Positions 6,771 to 13,715 of a stretch of DNA of 35,779 nt are shown here, one piece after another. The stretch is taken from contig JAIOPV010000052.1 in assembly GCA_021413735.1 (NCBI GenBank), positions 1 to 35,779 of the forward strand, in the 5' to 3' direction. A model generated the notes under the pieces. That model made no database searches. It worked only from the letters and a program-made list of their open reading frames with translations, and had not been told where the DNA came from. Within the stretch, counting starts at the first letter, position 1. Every line of letters begins with the position of its first letter. Both the position numbers and the translations under genes were made by a program. Source of the DNA: Planctomycetota bacterium. GTDB lineage: Bacteria > Planctomycetota > Planctomycetia > Gemmatales > Gemmataceae.

Positions 6771-8069
6771 TCACGTTGACGTGGAAGCAGGCTCCGGGTC
6801 GCTTGGCTCACTCTTCGCCACGAAAACTGCGGTCGTCAGGTCGGCGGTCACGTTCACCATCGTGCGGCACATATCGAGGATGCGGTCCACGCCCAACACA
6901 ATCGCAATCGCCCCCGCCGGCACGTTCACCTGCACCAGAATCAAGCCGATCAGCGGCAGTGAGCCACCCGGAACACCAGCCATTCCTGTCGCGGTCAGGA
7001 TGCATAGCACCAGCACCACGAGCTGCTGACTCAACGTGAGGTCAACGCCGAAAACTTGCGCCAGGAACAGCACCGTCACCGACTCGAACAGAGCGGTGCC
7101 GTTGTGATTCATCGACGCACTCAACGGCAACACGAACCGCGACACACGCGCCGGCACGCCGAGTTCGTCCTCGGCACACTTCATCGCGGTCGGCAATGTC
7201 GCACTCGACGAACTCGTGCTGAACGCTGTTATCATCGTCGCCCGACTCTTGCGGAAGAACTCCACCGGCGACATGCCCCCGAGGAACTTCACGAGCAGCG
7301 GCAACACGATGCACAGGTGCAACGCCAGCCCACCCAGCACCGTGAACACGAACGCCGCGAGTGCTCGCAAGATCGCGAAGCCGAGTTCGGCCGTCGTCGA
7401 GAAGATCAGGCAGAACACCGCATACGGAGCCATCGCCATCGCGAGCCGGAGGATGAAGTCGGTGATCTGATTCACGCCTTCGAGCACGTCGATAATCACC
7501 TTCGCCTTCTCGGGGTCAATGCGAGTGAGTGCGATGCCGACGATCAACGCGGTGAAGATGATCGCGAGCATGTCCTTCTTCACGAACGCTTCCAGCGGAT
7601 TTCGCGGCACGATATTGATGAACGTGTCGAGGCCGAAGTCGTCCTTCTTCTCCAGCTTCTTGCCGGCTTCGTCCGCATACTTGCCGAGCAGCTTCGACTT
7701 CTCCTCGTCGGGAAGTTGGTCGCCGGGCCTGATCGCATTCACCAGGCTGATGCCGATCGCAGCGGCACAAGCTGTGGTCACGAGGAAGTACGAGATCGTC
7801 TTGAGCCCGATGCGACCAACATTCCCGGTGCCGCCGAGCTTCGTGACGCCCACCGCAAGCGATGCGAACACCAGCGGGATGATCGCCATGAACAGCAAGT
7901 TCAGGAAGATCTGCCCAACGGGTTTGGTGAGGTACGTGATGACCGTTGACACGGCCTTCGCGGGAATGGTGCCGTCTTGAACGAGGGCGTTGACCACGCA
8001 CCCGACGACGGCACCTCCCACGAGGCCGATCAGAATGCGTGTGTGCGGAACCGAGTGGGCTGCGGACAT
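6771..8069 (-). CDS. Dicarboxylate/amino acid:cation symporter (DAACS family)
   Basis: This 432-aa inner-membrane transporter of the GltP/DctA/EAAT type takes up dicarboxylates or acidic amino acids with H+ or Na+. The recognisable elements are all present: the Ser-rich hairpin 1 FSTSSSSATLPT, the TM7 motif SASMNHNGTA (a variant of NMDGT), hairpin 2 GVPGGSLPL, and the TM8 substrate-binding stretch GVDRILDMCRTMVNVTAD. The Arg in RTMVNV is known to select for acidic side chains. An unusual Lys/Asp-rich loop lies near residues 125-150 (DEEKSKLLGKYADEAGKKLE), between TM3 and TM4. The gene stands alone. Its ribosome-binding site is inside the stem of the hairpin at 8073-8103, so translational control is possible. 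Confidence 0.95.
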   Translation of the reverse strand: MSAAHSVPHTRILIGLVGGAVVGCVVNALVQDGTIPAKAVSTVITYLTKPVGQIFLNLLFMAIIPLVFASLAVGVTKLGGTGNVGRIGLKTISYFLVTTACAAAIGISLVNAIRPGDQLPDEEKSKLLGKYADEAGKKLEKKDDFGLDTFINIVPRNPLEAFVKKDMLAIIFTALIVGIALTRIDPEKAKVIIDVLEGVNQITDFILRLAMAMAPYAVFCLIFSTTAELGFAILRALAAFVFTVLGGLALHLCIVLPLLVKFLGGMSPVEFFRKSRATMITAFSTSSSSATLPTAMKCAEDELGVPARVSRFVLPLSASMNHNGTALFESVTVLFLAQVFGVDLTLSQQLVVLVLCILTATGMAGVPGGSLPLIGLILVQVNVPAGAIAIVLGVDRILDMCRTMVNVTADLTTAVFVAKSEPSDPEPASTST

Positions 8070-8072
8070 GAA

Positions 8073-8103
8073 ACTCTCCGAGTTCGTGGCGAACAGGGAG
8101 AGT
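8073..8103 (-). promoter_or_regulatory. Leader hairpin sequestering the symporter ribosome-binding site
   Basis: Read on the minus strand, ACTCTCC pairs with GGAGAGT, and inside it GTTCG pairs with CGAAC around a CCA loop. Single CT and TC mismatches lie between the two stems. The GGAG that serves as Shine-Dalgarno lies in the outer stem, three bases past which the ATG begins (TTC then ATG). A folded leader would hide the binding site, as in RNA thermometers or translational repressor sites. Confidence 0.55.
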
Positions 8104-8211
8104 AAGCAACGAGATACGGAATCTCAAGCCCGAGGTGAAACGTTGCCGTCGGTCGCCGCTCGATTCCAAGTCTTACAGAAGTGGCAAGTCAAGCAATCGG
8201 TGTGTTTCTCA

Positions 8212-8345
8212 TTGGTTCCGGGCGACTTCCCCACCCCACGTCCGGAACCAACCATTTCAGACCCGGAACCATGACATTCGCCTCCGGAACCAAATGATTC
8301 AGGCCCGGAATCATGATTCCAGCCCCGGAACCATTCGAATCATCC
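8212..8345. repeat. 21-bp-period direct repeat array
   Basis: Five copies of CCGGAACCA (one with T for C) start at 8242, 8263, 8284, 8305 and 8325, so the period is 21, 21, 21 and 20 bases. Each is followed by a looser ATTCAG/ATTCG-like tail. An inverted copy TTGGTTCCGG lies at 8212-8221, and a partial GTTCCGG at 8366-8372. It lies in the 397-base gene-free stretch between the divergent symporter and amidohydrolase genes. Apart from the leader hairpin, nothing else is recognised there. Confidence 0.7.
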
Positions 8346-8466
8346 TGAAGTAAGGCCGTTCAGCCGTTCCGGAAATGAACAGAACACTCTGCATTCTCTG
8401 GCCAGTCCGTCGCGCATCCGTTACGCTGCCGACAACCCACCTTCACCACCCACACCACAATTCACC

Positions 8467-10023
8467 ATGTTCGACATCCTCATCCGCAATGGTCGCGTCG
8501 TCGATGGCTCCGGGTTGCCGTGGTTCCATGCCGACGTTGGCATCACCGGCGACCGCATCACCGCTGTCGGGCGGCTTGGCAAAGCAGCCGCGAAGCAAAC
8601 CCTCGACGCGGCGGGCAAGATCGTGTGTCCGGGGTTCGTCGATGCTCACGTTCACGGCGACTTGCCATTGCTCGCGGACCCGCTGCACGAGGCGGGTGTG
8701 CGGCAAGGCGTCACCACGCACGTCATCGGTCAGGATGGGGTCGCGTTCGCGCCGGGGTCGCCGGAAACGCAAGCGTACATGCGGCTGTACACCGCAGGCT
8801 TCAACGGGAATCTGCCGACGCCCGGTAAGCAGTGGCGAACTATCACCGAGTTCCTCGCGGCATACGATGGCCATTCGTCGATCAACGCCTGCACGCTGGT
8901 TCCCAACGGCAACGTGCGGATGGAAGTGGTCGGCCTCGATCCACGGAAGCCCACGGCTGACGAACTGAAGCGAATGCGGGCCATCGTTCGCGAAGGCATG
9001 GAGCAGGGAGCGGTTGGGCTGTCGAGCGGGCTGGATTACGTTCCGAGCATCTATTCCGATGAGGATGAACTGACGGAGTTGTGCGAGGAGATTGCACCGT
9101 TCGGCGGAATCTACGTCACGCACATGCGAGGCTACAACGAGCAGAAGGCACCGCCCGCGTTGCAAGAAGTGTTCAACATTGGGAAGCGTGCGAACTGCGG
9201 CGTCCACGTTTCGCACTTCAACTGCATCGCCGACCAAACCATTCCGCTGCTCGACGCGGCCCGGAACGACGGCGTGGATGTCACGTTCGACCTGTACTGC
9301 TACCTCTACGGCAGCACCATTGTTGCGATGCTGACGTTGCCGCCCGAGATTCTCGAAGGGGGCATCGCGGCGACCGTGGAGCGTCTGAAGAATCCGGCCG
9401 TGCGGAAGCAACTCGAAGCGGCGTTCGCGAACCCACGCTTCCCCATCGAAACCATCCGGCTCGCGAACATTCCGCACGATCAACTACGGCATCTGGAGGG
9501 AATGTTGCTCCCGGCAGCAGCAGCGGCGGCGAAGCAATCGCTCGTCGATTTCACCTGCGATCTGCTCATCGCGACGAACCTCGCAGCGGGTTGTGTCATT
9601 CGGCACTTCGCGGCCCGACAAGATTCCGACATTCCGAAGCTGATGAAGCACCCGCTGATGATGGCGGGCAGTGACGGCATCTACGTTGGCGGGCGGCCAC
9701 ATCCGCGAGGTACCGGTTGCTTCGCGAGGTATCTGGGCCACTACGTCCGCAACGGAACGTGGTCACTTGAAGAAGCTGTGATGAAGTGTGCGTATCACAC
9801 AGCGAGACGATTCGGATTGAAGGATCGCGGCTTGATTCGCGCTGGCATGGCCGCCGATGTGGTTGTGTTCGATGACGCGACCATCGCGGATCGTTCGACC
9901 TACGACGACGGCAAGGCGTTAGCGGTGGGCGTCGAGCATGTGCTGGTGAATGGCGTGCCGGTGCTGCTGAATGGTGACCGCACGACAGCACGCCCCGGAC
10001 GCGGGTTGAAAAGGCAGGACTAA
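8467..10023 (+). CDS. N-acyl-D-amino-acid deacylase-type amidohydrolase
   Basis: This 518-aa protein belongs to the D-aminoacylase branch of the metal-dependent amidohydrolases, which remove acyl groups from N-acyl-D-amino acids. Visible features are the N-terminal beta-sandwich strand DILIRNGRVVDGSG and the first metal site PGFVDAHVHGD with HxH. Further on are GLSSGLDYVP, the THMRGYNE and VSHFNC strands with metal-binding His, and the Asp of MAGSDGIYVG followed by HPRGTGCFARYLG. The C-terminal sandwich (ADVVVFD, VNGVPVL) completes the fold. The length matches the family. Members also include related hydantoin- or dipeptide-hydrolysing enzymes, so the exact substrate is open. The TAA stop is part of the inverted repeat 10016-10127. 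Confidence 0.93.
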   Translation: MFDILIRNGRVVDGSGLPWFHADVGITGDRITAVGRLGKAAAKQTLDAAGKIVCPGFVDAHVHGDLPLLADPLHEAGVRQGVTTHVIGQDGVAFAPGSPETQAYMRLYTAGFNGNLPTPGKQWRTITEFLAAYDGHSSINACTLVPNGNVRMEVVGLDPRKPTADELKRMRAIVREGMEQGAVGLSSGLDYVPSIYSDEDELTELCEEIAPFGGIYVTHMRGYNEQKAPPALQEVFNIGKRANCGVHVSHFNCIADQTIPLLDAARNDGVDVTFDLYCYLYGSTIVAMLTLPPEILEGGIAATVERLKNPAVRKQLEAAFANPRFPIETIRLANIPHDQLRHLEGMLLPAAAAAAKQSLVDFTCDLLIATNLAAGCVIRHFAARQDSDIPKLMKHPLMMAGSDGIYVGGRPHPRGTGCFARYLGHYVRNGTWSLEEAVMKCAYHTARRFGLKDRGLIRAGMAADVVVFDDATIADRSTYDDGKALAVGVEHVLVNGVPVLLNGDRTTARPGRGLKRQD

Positions 10024-10127
10024 CCACAGAGGCACAGAGACACAGAGAAAACCGAAGAGAGATCATTCTTCAAAGAACGGTCGTCCTCTTGTTTTCTCTG
10101 TGTCTCTGTGCCTCTGTGGTTAGTCCT
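10016..10127. repeat. Foldback element with perfect 37-bp arms
   Basis: Arms 10016-10052 and 10091-10127 are exact reverse complements and contain CCACAGAGGCACAGAGACAC; the loop is 38 bases. The element lies between two convergent genes and overlaps both ends: TAA at 10021-10023 ends the amidohydrolase, and TAA on the other strand at 10120-10122 ends the small basic protein. A fold of this strength should also act as a bidirectional terminator. Confidence 0.9.
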
Positions 10128-10347
10128 CTTTATCTCCCTTGCCCGCGTCTGGTTTCCTTCTCGTTGAGTCGTTGTCGAGGCGGTTCAGCGTGTCGCTGCG
10201 AAACTTCCCCAAATCTTCATCTGCATGGGCAGCTTCATCAGGATTCTCTGCAAGATTACGCTTCAGCTCGCGACGACGGTGCTTGGTGCCAAGCTTCTTG
10301 ATGACACGCTTCGCTTCGCGGAGTTTGCGCTTATCGGGGTCTGGCAT
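10120..10347 (-). CDS. Small basic protein, 75 aa, unknown
   Basis: The ATG at 10347 has AGGAG six bases upstream, which decides the start over the longer frame. The product is hydrophilic and strongly charged: a basic half (DKRKLREAKRVIKKLGTKHR) followed by an acidic stretch (NPDEAAHADEDLGKFRS) and a Lys/Asp tail. It has no signal peptide or membrane segment. The last residues (KGDKED) border the repeat that supplies the stop. Such proteins could bind nucleic acid, but nothing more specific is visible. Its start codon is only 14 bases from the divergent glycosyltransferase start. Confidence 0.75.
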   Translation of the reverse strand: MPDPDKRKLREAKRVIKKLGTKHRRRELKRNLAENPDEAAHADEDLGKFRSDTLNRLDNDSTRRKPDAGKGDKED

Positions 10348-10361
10348 ACGATGCTCCTGAC

Positions 10362-11540
10362 ATGGCACGAATACTCATCGCCACTGATGCATGGCACCCG
10401 CAAGTTAGCGGCGTCGTTCGCACACTTGACACCACCAGTCGCGTTCTCCGCGAATGGGGCCACACTGTTGAGGTTGTCGAGCCGACTGCGTATCCATCGG
10501 TGCCCACGCCATTTTACCCCGAAATCCCGATCTGTTATCCACGATCAGGACGGGTCCACGCACGAGTGCTGAACTTCCGCCCAGATCACGTCCACATCTC
10601 CACAGAGGGGGCGCTCGGGTTTTTGGTTCGCCAATTATGTCAGCGAATGCGCTGGAGCTTCACGACGTCGTATCACACGCGGTTCCCAGAATACCTCAAG
10701 CGGCTCGCGTATGTGCCGGAAGGCGTCTCGTATCGCTTCCTCAAGTGGTTCCACGGCGGTTCGGGCACAATGATGGTGGCGACGCCCAGTTTGGAGAAGG
10801 AGCTGGTGAGTCGCGGGTTCCGACCACCCATTCGGCGATGGTCGCGTGGCGTGGATATGGGCATCTTCCGACCGCGTGAGAAGGCGGACCTGCAGAACCC
10901 CTCCGACCCTCTTGCTCCCCCTTCCTTCTTAGGGAAGGGGGTTGGGGGGTTAGGTTCTTCCGAAGACCCCTCCCCAACCCCTCCCCCAAGGGGAGAGGGG
11001 CTTAAAACAGGGAAGGGGGGTGGGGGGTCAAGTTCTTACCCCCGACCTGTGCTGCTCTACGTCGGCCGTGTGTCGCACGAGAAGGGCATTGATGATTTCC
11101 TCAAGCTGAAAACGCCTGGCACGAAGCTGGTGGTGGGTGATGGCCCCGCGAGAGCGAGCCTTGAGAAGCAATACCCCGACGCGGTGTTCCTCGGCTATCG
11201 CAAGGGGCAGGCGCTCGGCGAAGTGTATGCGTCGGCGGATCTGTTCGTGTTCCCGAGCAAGACCGACACGTTTGGCGTCGTCGTGATTGAAGCGCTGGCG
11301 TCGGGGTTGCCCGTGGCCGCGTATCCCGTGACTGGTCCGGGCGACATCATCACGAGCGAGAAGTTCGGCGCTCTCGACAACGATCTCGGCAAAGCTGTCG
11401 AGCGAGCGCTGGCGACAAGCAACCCCACGGCATGTGCAGCCGAGGGAGCAAGCTACACCTGGGAGAACTGCACACGGCAATTCTTGGCCAATTTGGTCCC
11501 GATTCGTGGCGAACCAACACGACGTCAATCGCGTCCGTGA
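10362..11540 (+). CDS. Glycosyltransferase family 4 (GT-B fold)
   Basis: This 392-aa enzyme has a GT-B N-terminal domain (MARILIATDAWHPQVSGVVR, HISTEGALG, SFTTSYHTRFPEY). The C-terminal nucleotide-sugar domain starts at VLLYVGRVSHEKGIDDF near 230, and KTDTFGVVVIEALASGLPV at 300-318 is the usual E-x7-E donor-binding region. The sequence is most like GDP-mannose-dependent alpha-mannosyltransferases and digalactosyl/sulfoquinovosyl-lipid synthases (MgtA/SqdX/MshA-like). A lipid or cell-envelope acceptor is therefore plausible. Residues 178-225, in the linker between the domains, come from an inserted repeat (see 10893-11036). There is no clear ribosome-binding site. Confidence 0.93.
   Translation: MARILIATDAWHPQVSGVVRTLDTTSRVLREWGHTVEVVEPTAYPSVPTPFYPEIPICYPRSGRVHARVLNFRPDHVHISTEGALGFLVRQLCQRMRWSFTTSYHTRFPEYLKRLAYVPEGVSYRFLKWFHGGSGTMMVATPSLEKELVSRGFRPPIRRWSRGVDMGIFRPREKADLQNPSDPLAPPSFLGKGVGGLGSSEDPSPTPPPRGEGLKTGKGGGGSSSYPRPVLLYVGRVSHEKGIDDFLKLKTPGTKLVVGDGPARASLEKQYPDAVFLGYRKGQALGEVYASADLFVFPSKTDTFGVVVIEALASGLPVAAYPVTGPGDIITSEKFGALDNDLGKAVERALATSNPTACAAEGASYTWENCTRQFLANLVPIRGEPTRRQSRP
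10893..11036. repeat. Palindromic repeat inserted in frame in the glycosyltransferase
   Basis: These 144 bases (48 codons) consist of CCCCCTTCCTTCTTAGGGAA with its mirrored GGGGGTTGGGG part, and CCCCTCCCCCAAGGGGAGAG. Both parts recur in the intergenic element at 22211-22302. The translation (PPSFLGKGVGGLGSSEDPSP, TPPPRGEGLKTGKGGGG) is low-complexity and unrelated to the enzyme. It separates FRPREKADL from YPRPVLLYVGR, which would read naturally if joined. Confidence 0.85.
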
Positions 11541-11567
11541 AGCGGCCGCCCCGCCGGGGCGGCGGCT
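11541..11567. terminator. GC-rich palindrome after the glycosyltransferase
   Basis: It begins directly after the TGA at 11538-11540. GCCGCCCC and GGGGCGGC pair around a three-base loop, with outer AGC/GCT pairing. No T-run follows, so it may be a short interspersed repeat rather than an intrinsic terminator. It lies 18 bases before the next start codon. Confidence 0.4.
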
Positions 11568-11584
11568 AAACGTGGGGTGTCATC

Positions 11585-12202
11585 ATGCGAAAAGAATTCC
11601 TCGCGGAACGCGACGACCTGTTCGTCGTTCACGATTTCCTGTCACCCGAAGAGTGCGCTCGCTACATCGCTCGCACCGAAGGCGTCGGCTACGACGATGC
11701 GCCAATTACCTCGATGAGCGGTCCCGTCATGCGGAAGGACATCCGCAACAACGACCGCGTGATGATCGACGACCCCAAGCTCGCCGCCGACATCTGGGAA
11801 CGGCTGAAGCCGTTCTTCCCCGAGTGGGCACGCTTCTGGATTCCGGTTGGCTTGAACGAGCGATTCCGGTTCTATCGCTACGATCCAGGCCAGCAATTCG
11901 ACTGGCACTTCGACGGTCGCTACGAGCGTTCGCCGACGGAACACAGCGCGTTCACGTTCATGATCTACCTGAACGGCGGCATCGCGGGCGGTGCGACCGA
12001 GTTTCGCGGCATGACGGGGAAGCATGTGTTGCAGGTGCAACCGGAAGCAGGCAAGGCGTTGGTGTTTCCGCACAAGATTTTGCATCGTGGCGCACCCGTC
12101 GAAGACGGCCGCAAGTATGTCATGCGAACCGACGTGATGTGCCGCTGGGCTGATCTGAGCCAACACCCAGCCGTGAAGGATAGCGAATCTATTGTGGGGT
12201 GA
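11585..12202 (+). CDS. 2OG-Fe(II) oxygenase, prolyl 4-hydroxylase-like
   Basis: The 205-aa protein has the double-stranded beta-helix of Fe(II)/2-oxoglutarate dioxygenases. The facial triad is visible as His108 and Asp110 in FDWHFDG and His167 in HKILHRGAPV. Arg181 in KYVMRTDVM takes the place of the residue that binds the 2-oxoglutarate carboxylate. FRFYRYDPGQQF and FTFMIYLNGG match the family core. The family hydroxylates prolyl or other residues of proteins. The substrate here is not known. A start with GGGGTG about 8 bases upstream is used. The next gene begins after a large palindrome, so it may or may not be co-transcribed. Confidence 0.93.
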   Translation: MRKEFLAERDDLFVVHDFLSPEECARYIARTEGVGYDDAPITSMSGPVMRKDIRNNDRVMIDDPKLAADIWERLKPFFPEWARFWIPVGLNERFRFYRYDPGQQFDWHFDGRYERSPTEHSAFTFMIYLNGGIAGGATEFRGMTGKHVLQVQPEAGKALVFPHKILHRGAPVEDGRKYVMRTDVMCRWADLSQHPAVKDSESIVG

Positions 12203-12227
12203 AATCCGACGCCCCGCGCAACACGAC

Positions 12228-12338
12228 CCCAGGCCAACGGCCTGGGCTGAGGAAGATCGGTCCTTCAGACCTCAAAAACCAAGCATGTCTTTGCGGTCTG
12301 AAGGACCGCCCTCCCTCAGCCCAGGCCAACGGCCTGGG
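12228..12338. repeat. Palindromic repeat with 44-bp arms
   Basis: Arms 12228-12271 and 12295-12338 are near-perfect reverse complements. Each arm contains the smaller palindrome CCCAGGCCaacGGCCTGGG and the unit GGTCCTTCAGACC. The frame of the downstream YkgJ-like gene happens to stay open through it, which would wrongly extend that protein by about 60 residues if the first ATG were used. Confidence 0.85.
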
Positions 12339-12387
12339 TTCATTTTTCTTTGTGGCTACAATCCTCCGTATCGCCCTGGAGGTCATT

Positions 12388-12819
12388 GTGAGCGAGCAGA
12401 ACAAATCCCCCGACGAGCCGTGGTACGCCGACGGTCTTGCGTTCGAGTGTACCCGCTGCGGTAAGTGCTGCACCGGCGACCCAGGCTACGTCTGGGTCAC
12501 CGAAGACGAACTCGCAGCTATCGCCGCGTTCCTCGGGCAGCCACTCCGCGAAGTCCGCGACATCTTCACCCGCAAAGCTCGCGGCAAGATCACCCTCCGC
12601 GAACGCGACAACGGCGACTGCACTTTCTGGGACGCCAAACGCGGCTGCACCATCTACTCAGTTCGTCCGCCACAGTGCCGCACATGGCCATTCTGGGATA
12701 GCAACGTCGCCACGCCCGAAGACTGGGAACGCACCCGCGAAGCCTGCCCCGGTGCTGGCAAAGGCGACATCATTCCCGTCGAAGAGATCAGTCGCCGGCT
12801 CAAGGTCATCAAACTGTGA
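12388..12819 (+). CDS. YkgJ-type cysteine cluster protein
   Basis: The GTG at 12388 with GGAGGT four bases upstream is the preferred start, giving 143 aa. The N-terminal motif FECTRCGKCCTGD has the CxxCxxCC cluster of the YkgJ/UPF0153 family, and later Cys residues at CTFW, GCTIY, QCRTWPFW and ACPG complete the set. The family is predicted to bind Zn or an Fe-S cluster, and its cellular role is not settled. The TGA is 10 bases from the ATG of the glycerophosphodiesterase, so the two are probably one operon. Confidence 0.9.
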   Translation: MSEQNKSPDEPWYADGLAFECTRCGKCCTGDPGYVWVTEDELAAIAAFLGQPLREVRDIFTRKARGKITLRERDNGDCTFWDAKRGCTIYSVRPPQCRTWPFWDSNVATPEDWERTREACPGAGKGDIIPVEEISRRLKVIKL

Positions 12820-12829
12820 GGAACTCCCC

Positions 12830-13654
12830 ATGCTCCGGCTCGCGGTTCTCCTGTTGCTCACCCTCGGAACAGTGGGCTTACACCCACGACTCGCCTGGAG
12901 CGCTGATCCCAGCGTGATCGGTCACCGCGGCATCCCCACGCACGCGCCGGAAGAAACGCTCGCCACCTTCAACGCCTGCATCGACCTGCGAGTCGGTGTC
13001 GAACTCGACGTGCGTCGTACCCGCGATGGGCAACTCGTCTGCCTTCACGACCCGACGCTCGACCGCACCACAGACGGCAAAGGTAAGCTCGCCGACGTCT
13101 CACTGCGTGACCTCCGCAAGCTCGACGCTGGGAAAAAGTTCGACCCCGCGTTCGCCGGCGAACGTGTGCCAGCCCTGGAAGAGTTCTTCTCGCTGCTCAA
13201 GGAACGCAAGGCAACGTCGCTCTTTGTCGCGGTCGATCTCAAGGAACCGGGCTGCGAGGAAGAGGTCGTGATTCTTGCCGAGAAGTACGGCGTGCTGAAG
13301 CAACTCGTGTTCATCGGCATCACCATCGAAGACGAAGCTGTGCGAACGAAACTTCAAACGGCGAGCCGCGACCACGCGAAGACACCGGCCGCGTGTGCCG
13401 TGCTGTGCCCTTCTGCCGAGAAACTGGCTGTTGCCCTCGAAGACAAAACCGCGTCGTGGGTGTATGTGCGATTCATTCCCACGACGGACGAAGTCAAGAA
13501 GATCCACGACGCGGGGAAGCGAGTGTTCCTCGTTGGGCCGCTGGTAATGGGCAACGAGCCTGCGAACTGGGAGAAGGGTCGCGAAGCTGGTGTCGATGCG
13601 ATGCTGACCGATTTTCCGCTGGAATGTCGAGCGGGCTGGCGTGTGAAGAAATGA
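12830..13654 (+). CDS. Exported glycerophosphodiester phosphodiesterase
   Basis: The 274-aa protein starts with a signal peptide (MLRLAVLLLLTLGTVGLHPR, cleavage near AWSA/DP), so it should act in the periplasm. It hydrolyses glycerophosphodiesters to sn-glycerol-3-phosphate and an alcohol. The GDPD hallmark residues are His32 in GHRG, the Glu of APEETLATF, Glu58 and Asp60 in VELDVRRTRDGQLV, and His73 in LHDPTLDRTTDG. DAMLTDFP near the C-terminus matches the family end. GAGGA lies 7 bases before the ATG and overlaps the stop of the preceding gene. A much longer open frame upstream is not used. Confidence 0.93.
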   Translation: MLRLAVLLLLTLGTVGLHPRLAWSADPSVIGHRGIPTHAPEETLATFNACIDLRVGVELDVRRTRDGQLVCLHDPTLDRTTDGKGKLADVSLRDLRKLDAGKKFDPAFAGERVPALEEFFSLLKERKATSLFVAVDLKEPGCEEEVVILAEKYGVLKQLVFIGITIEDEAVRTKLQTASRDHAKTPAACAVLCPSAEKLAVALEDKTASWVYVRFIPTTDEVKKIHDAGKRVFLVGPLVMGNEPANWEKGREAGVDAMLTDFPLECRAGWRVKK

Positions 13655-13715
13655 CGTGCTCGGTTCCTGCTGATAGGCTGTTAGTCGCCCTCATTCTCTT
13701 CCCGAGGTTCATACT

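Noticed and set aside
7056-7949. Plus-strand open frame of 297 codons opposite the symporter gene
   Set aside because: Composition is an antisense shadow (His/Arg/Glu-rich, no motif), while the minus strand has all DAACS motifs.
8242-8345. CRISPR-like regular repeat pattern
   Set aside because: The repeat is only 9-10 bases and the intervals only about 11-12 bases; no cas genes are present. Treated as a binding-site-type array.
12199-12387. Long N-terminal extension of the YkgJ-like protein
   Set aside because: The extension is encoded by a palindromic repeat; a strong GGAGGT with a GTG at 12388 gives the family-length protein.
12437-12829. Upstream extension of the glycerophosphodiesterase frame through the YkgJ-like gene
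   Set aside because: The overlap with a clear gene, the signal peptide at 12830 and the ribosome-binding site set the start downstream.
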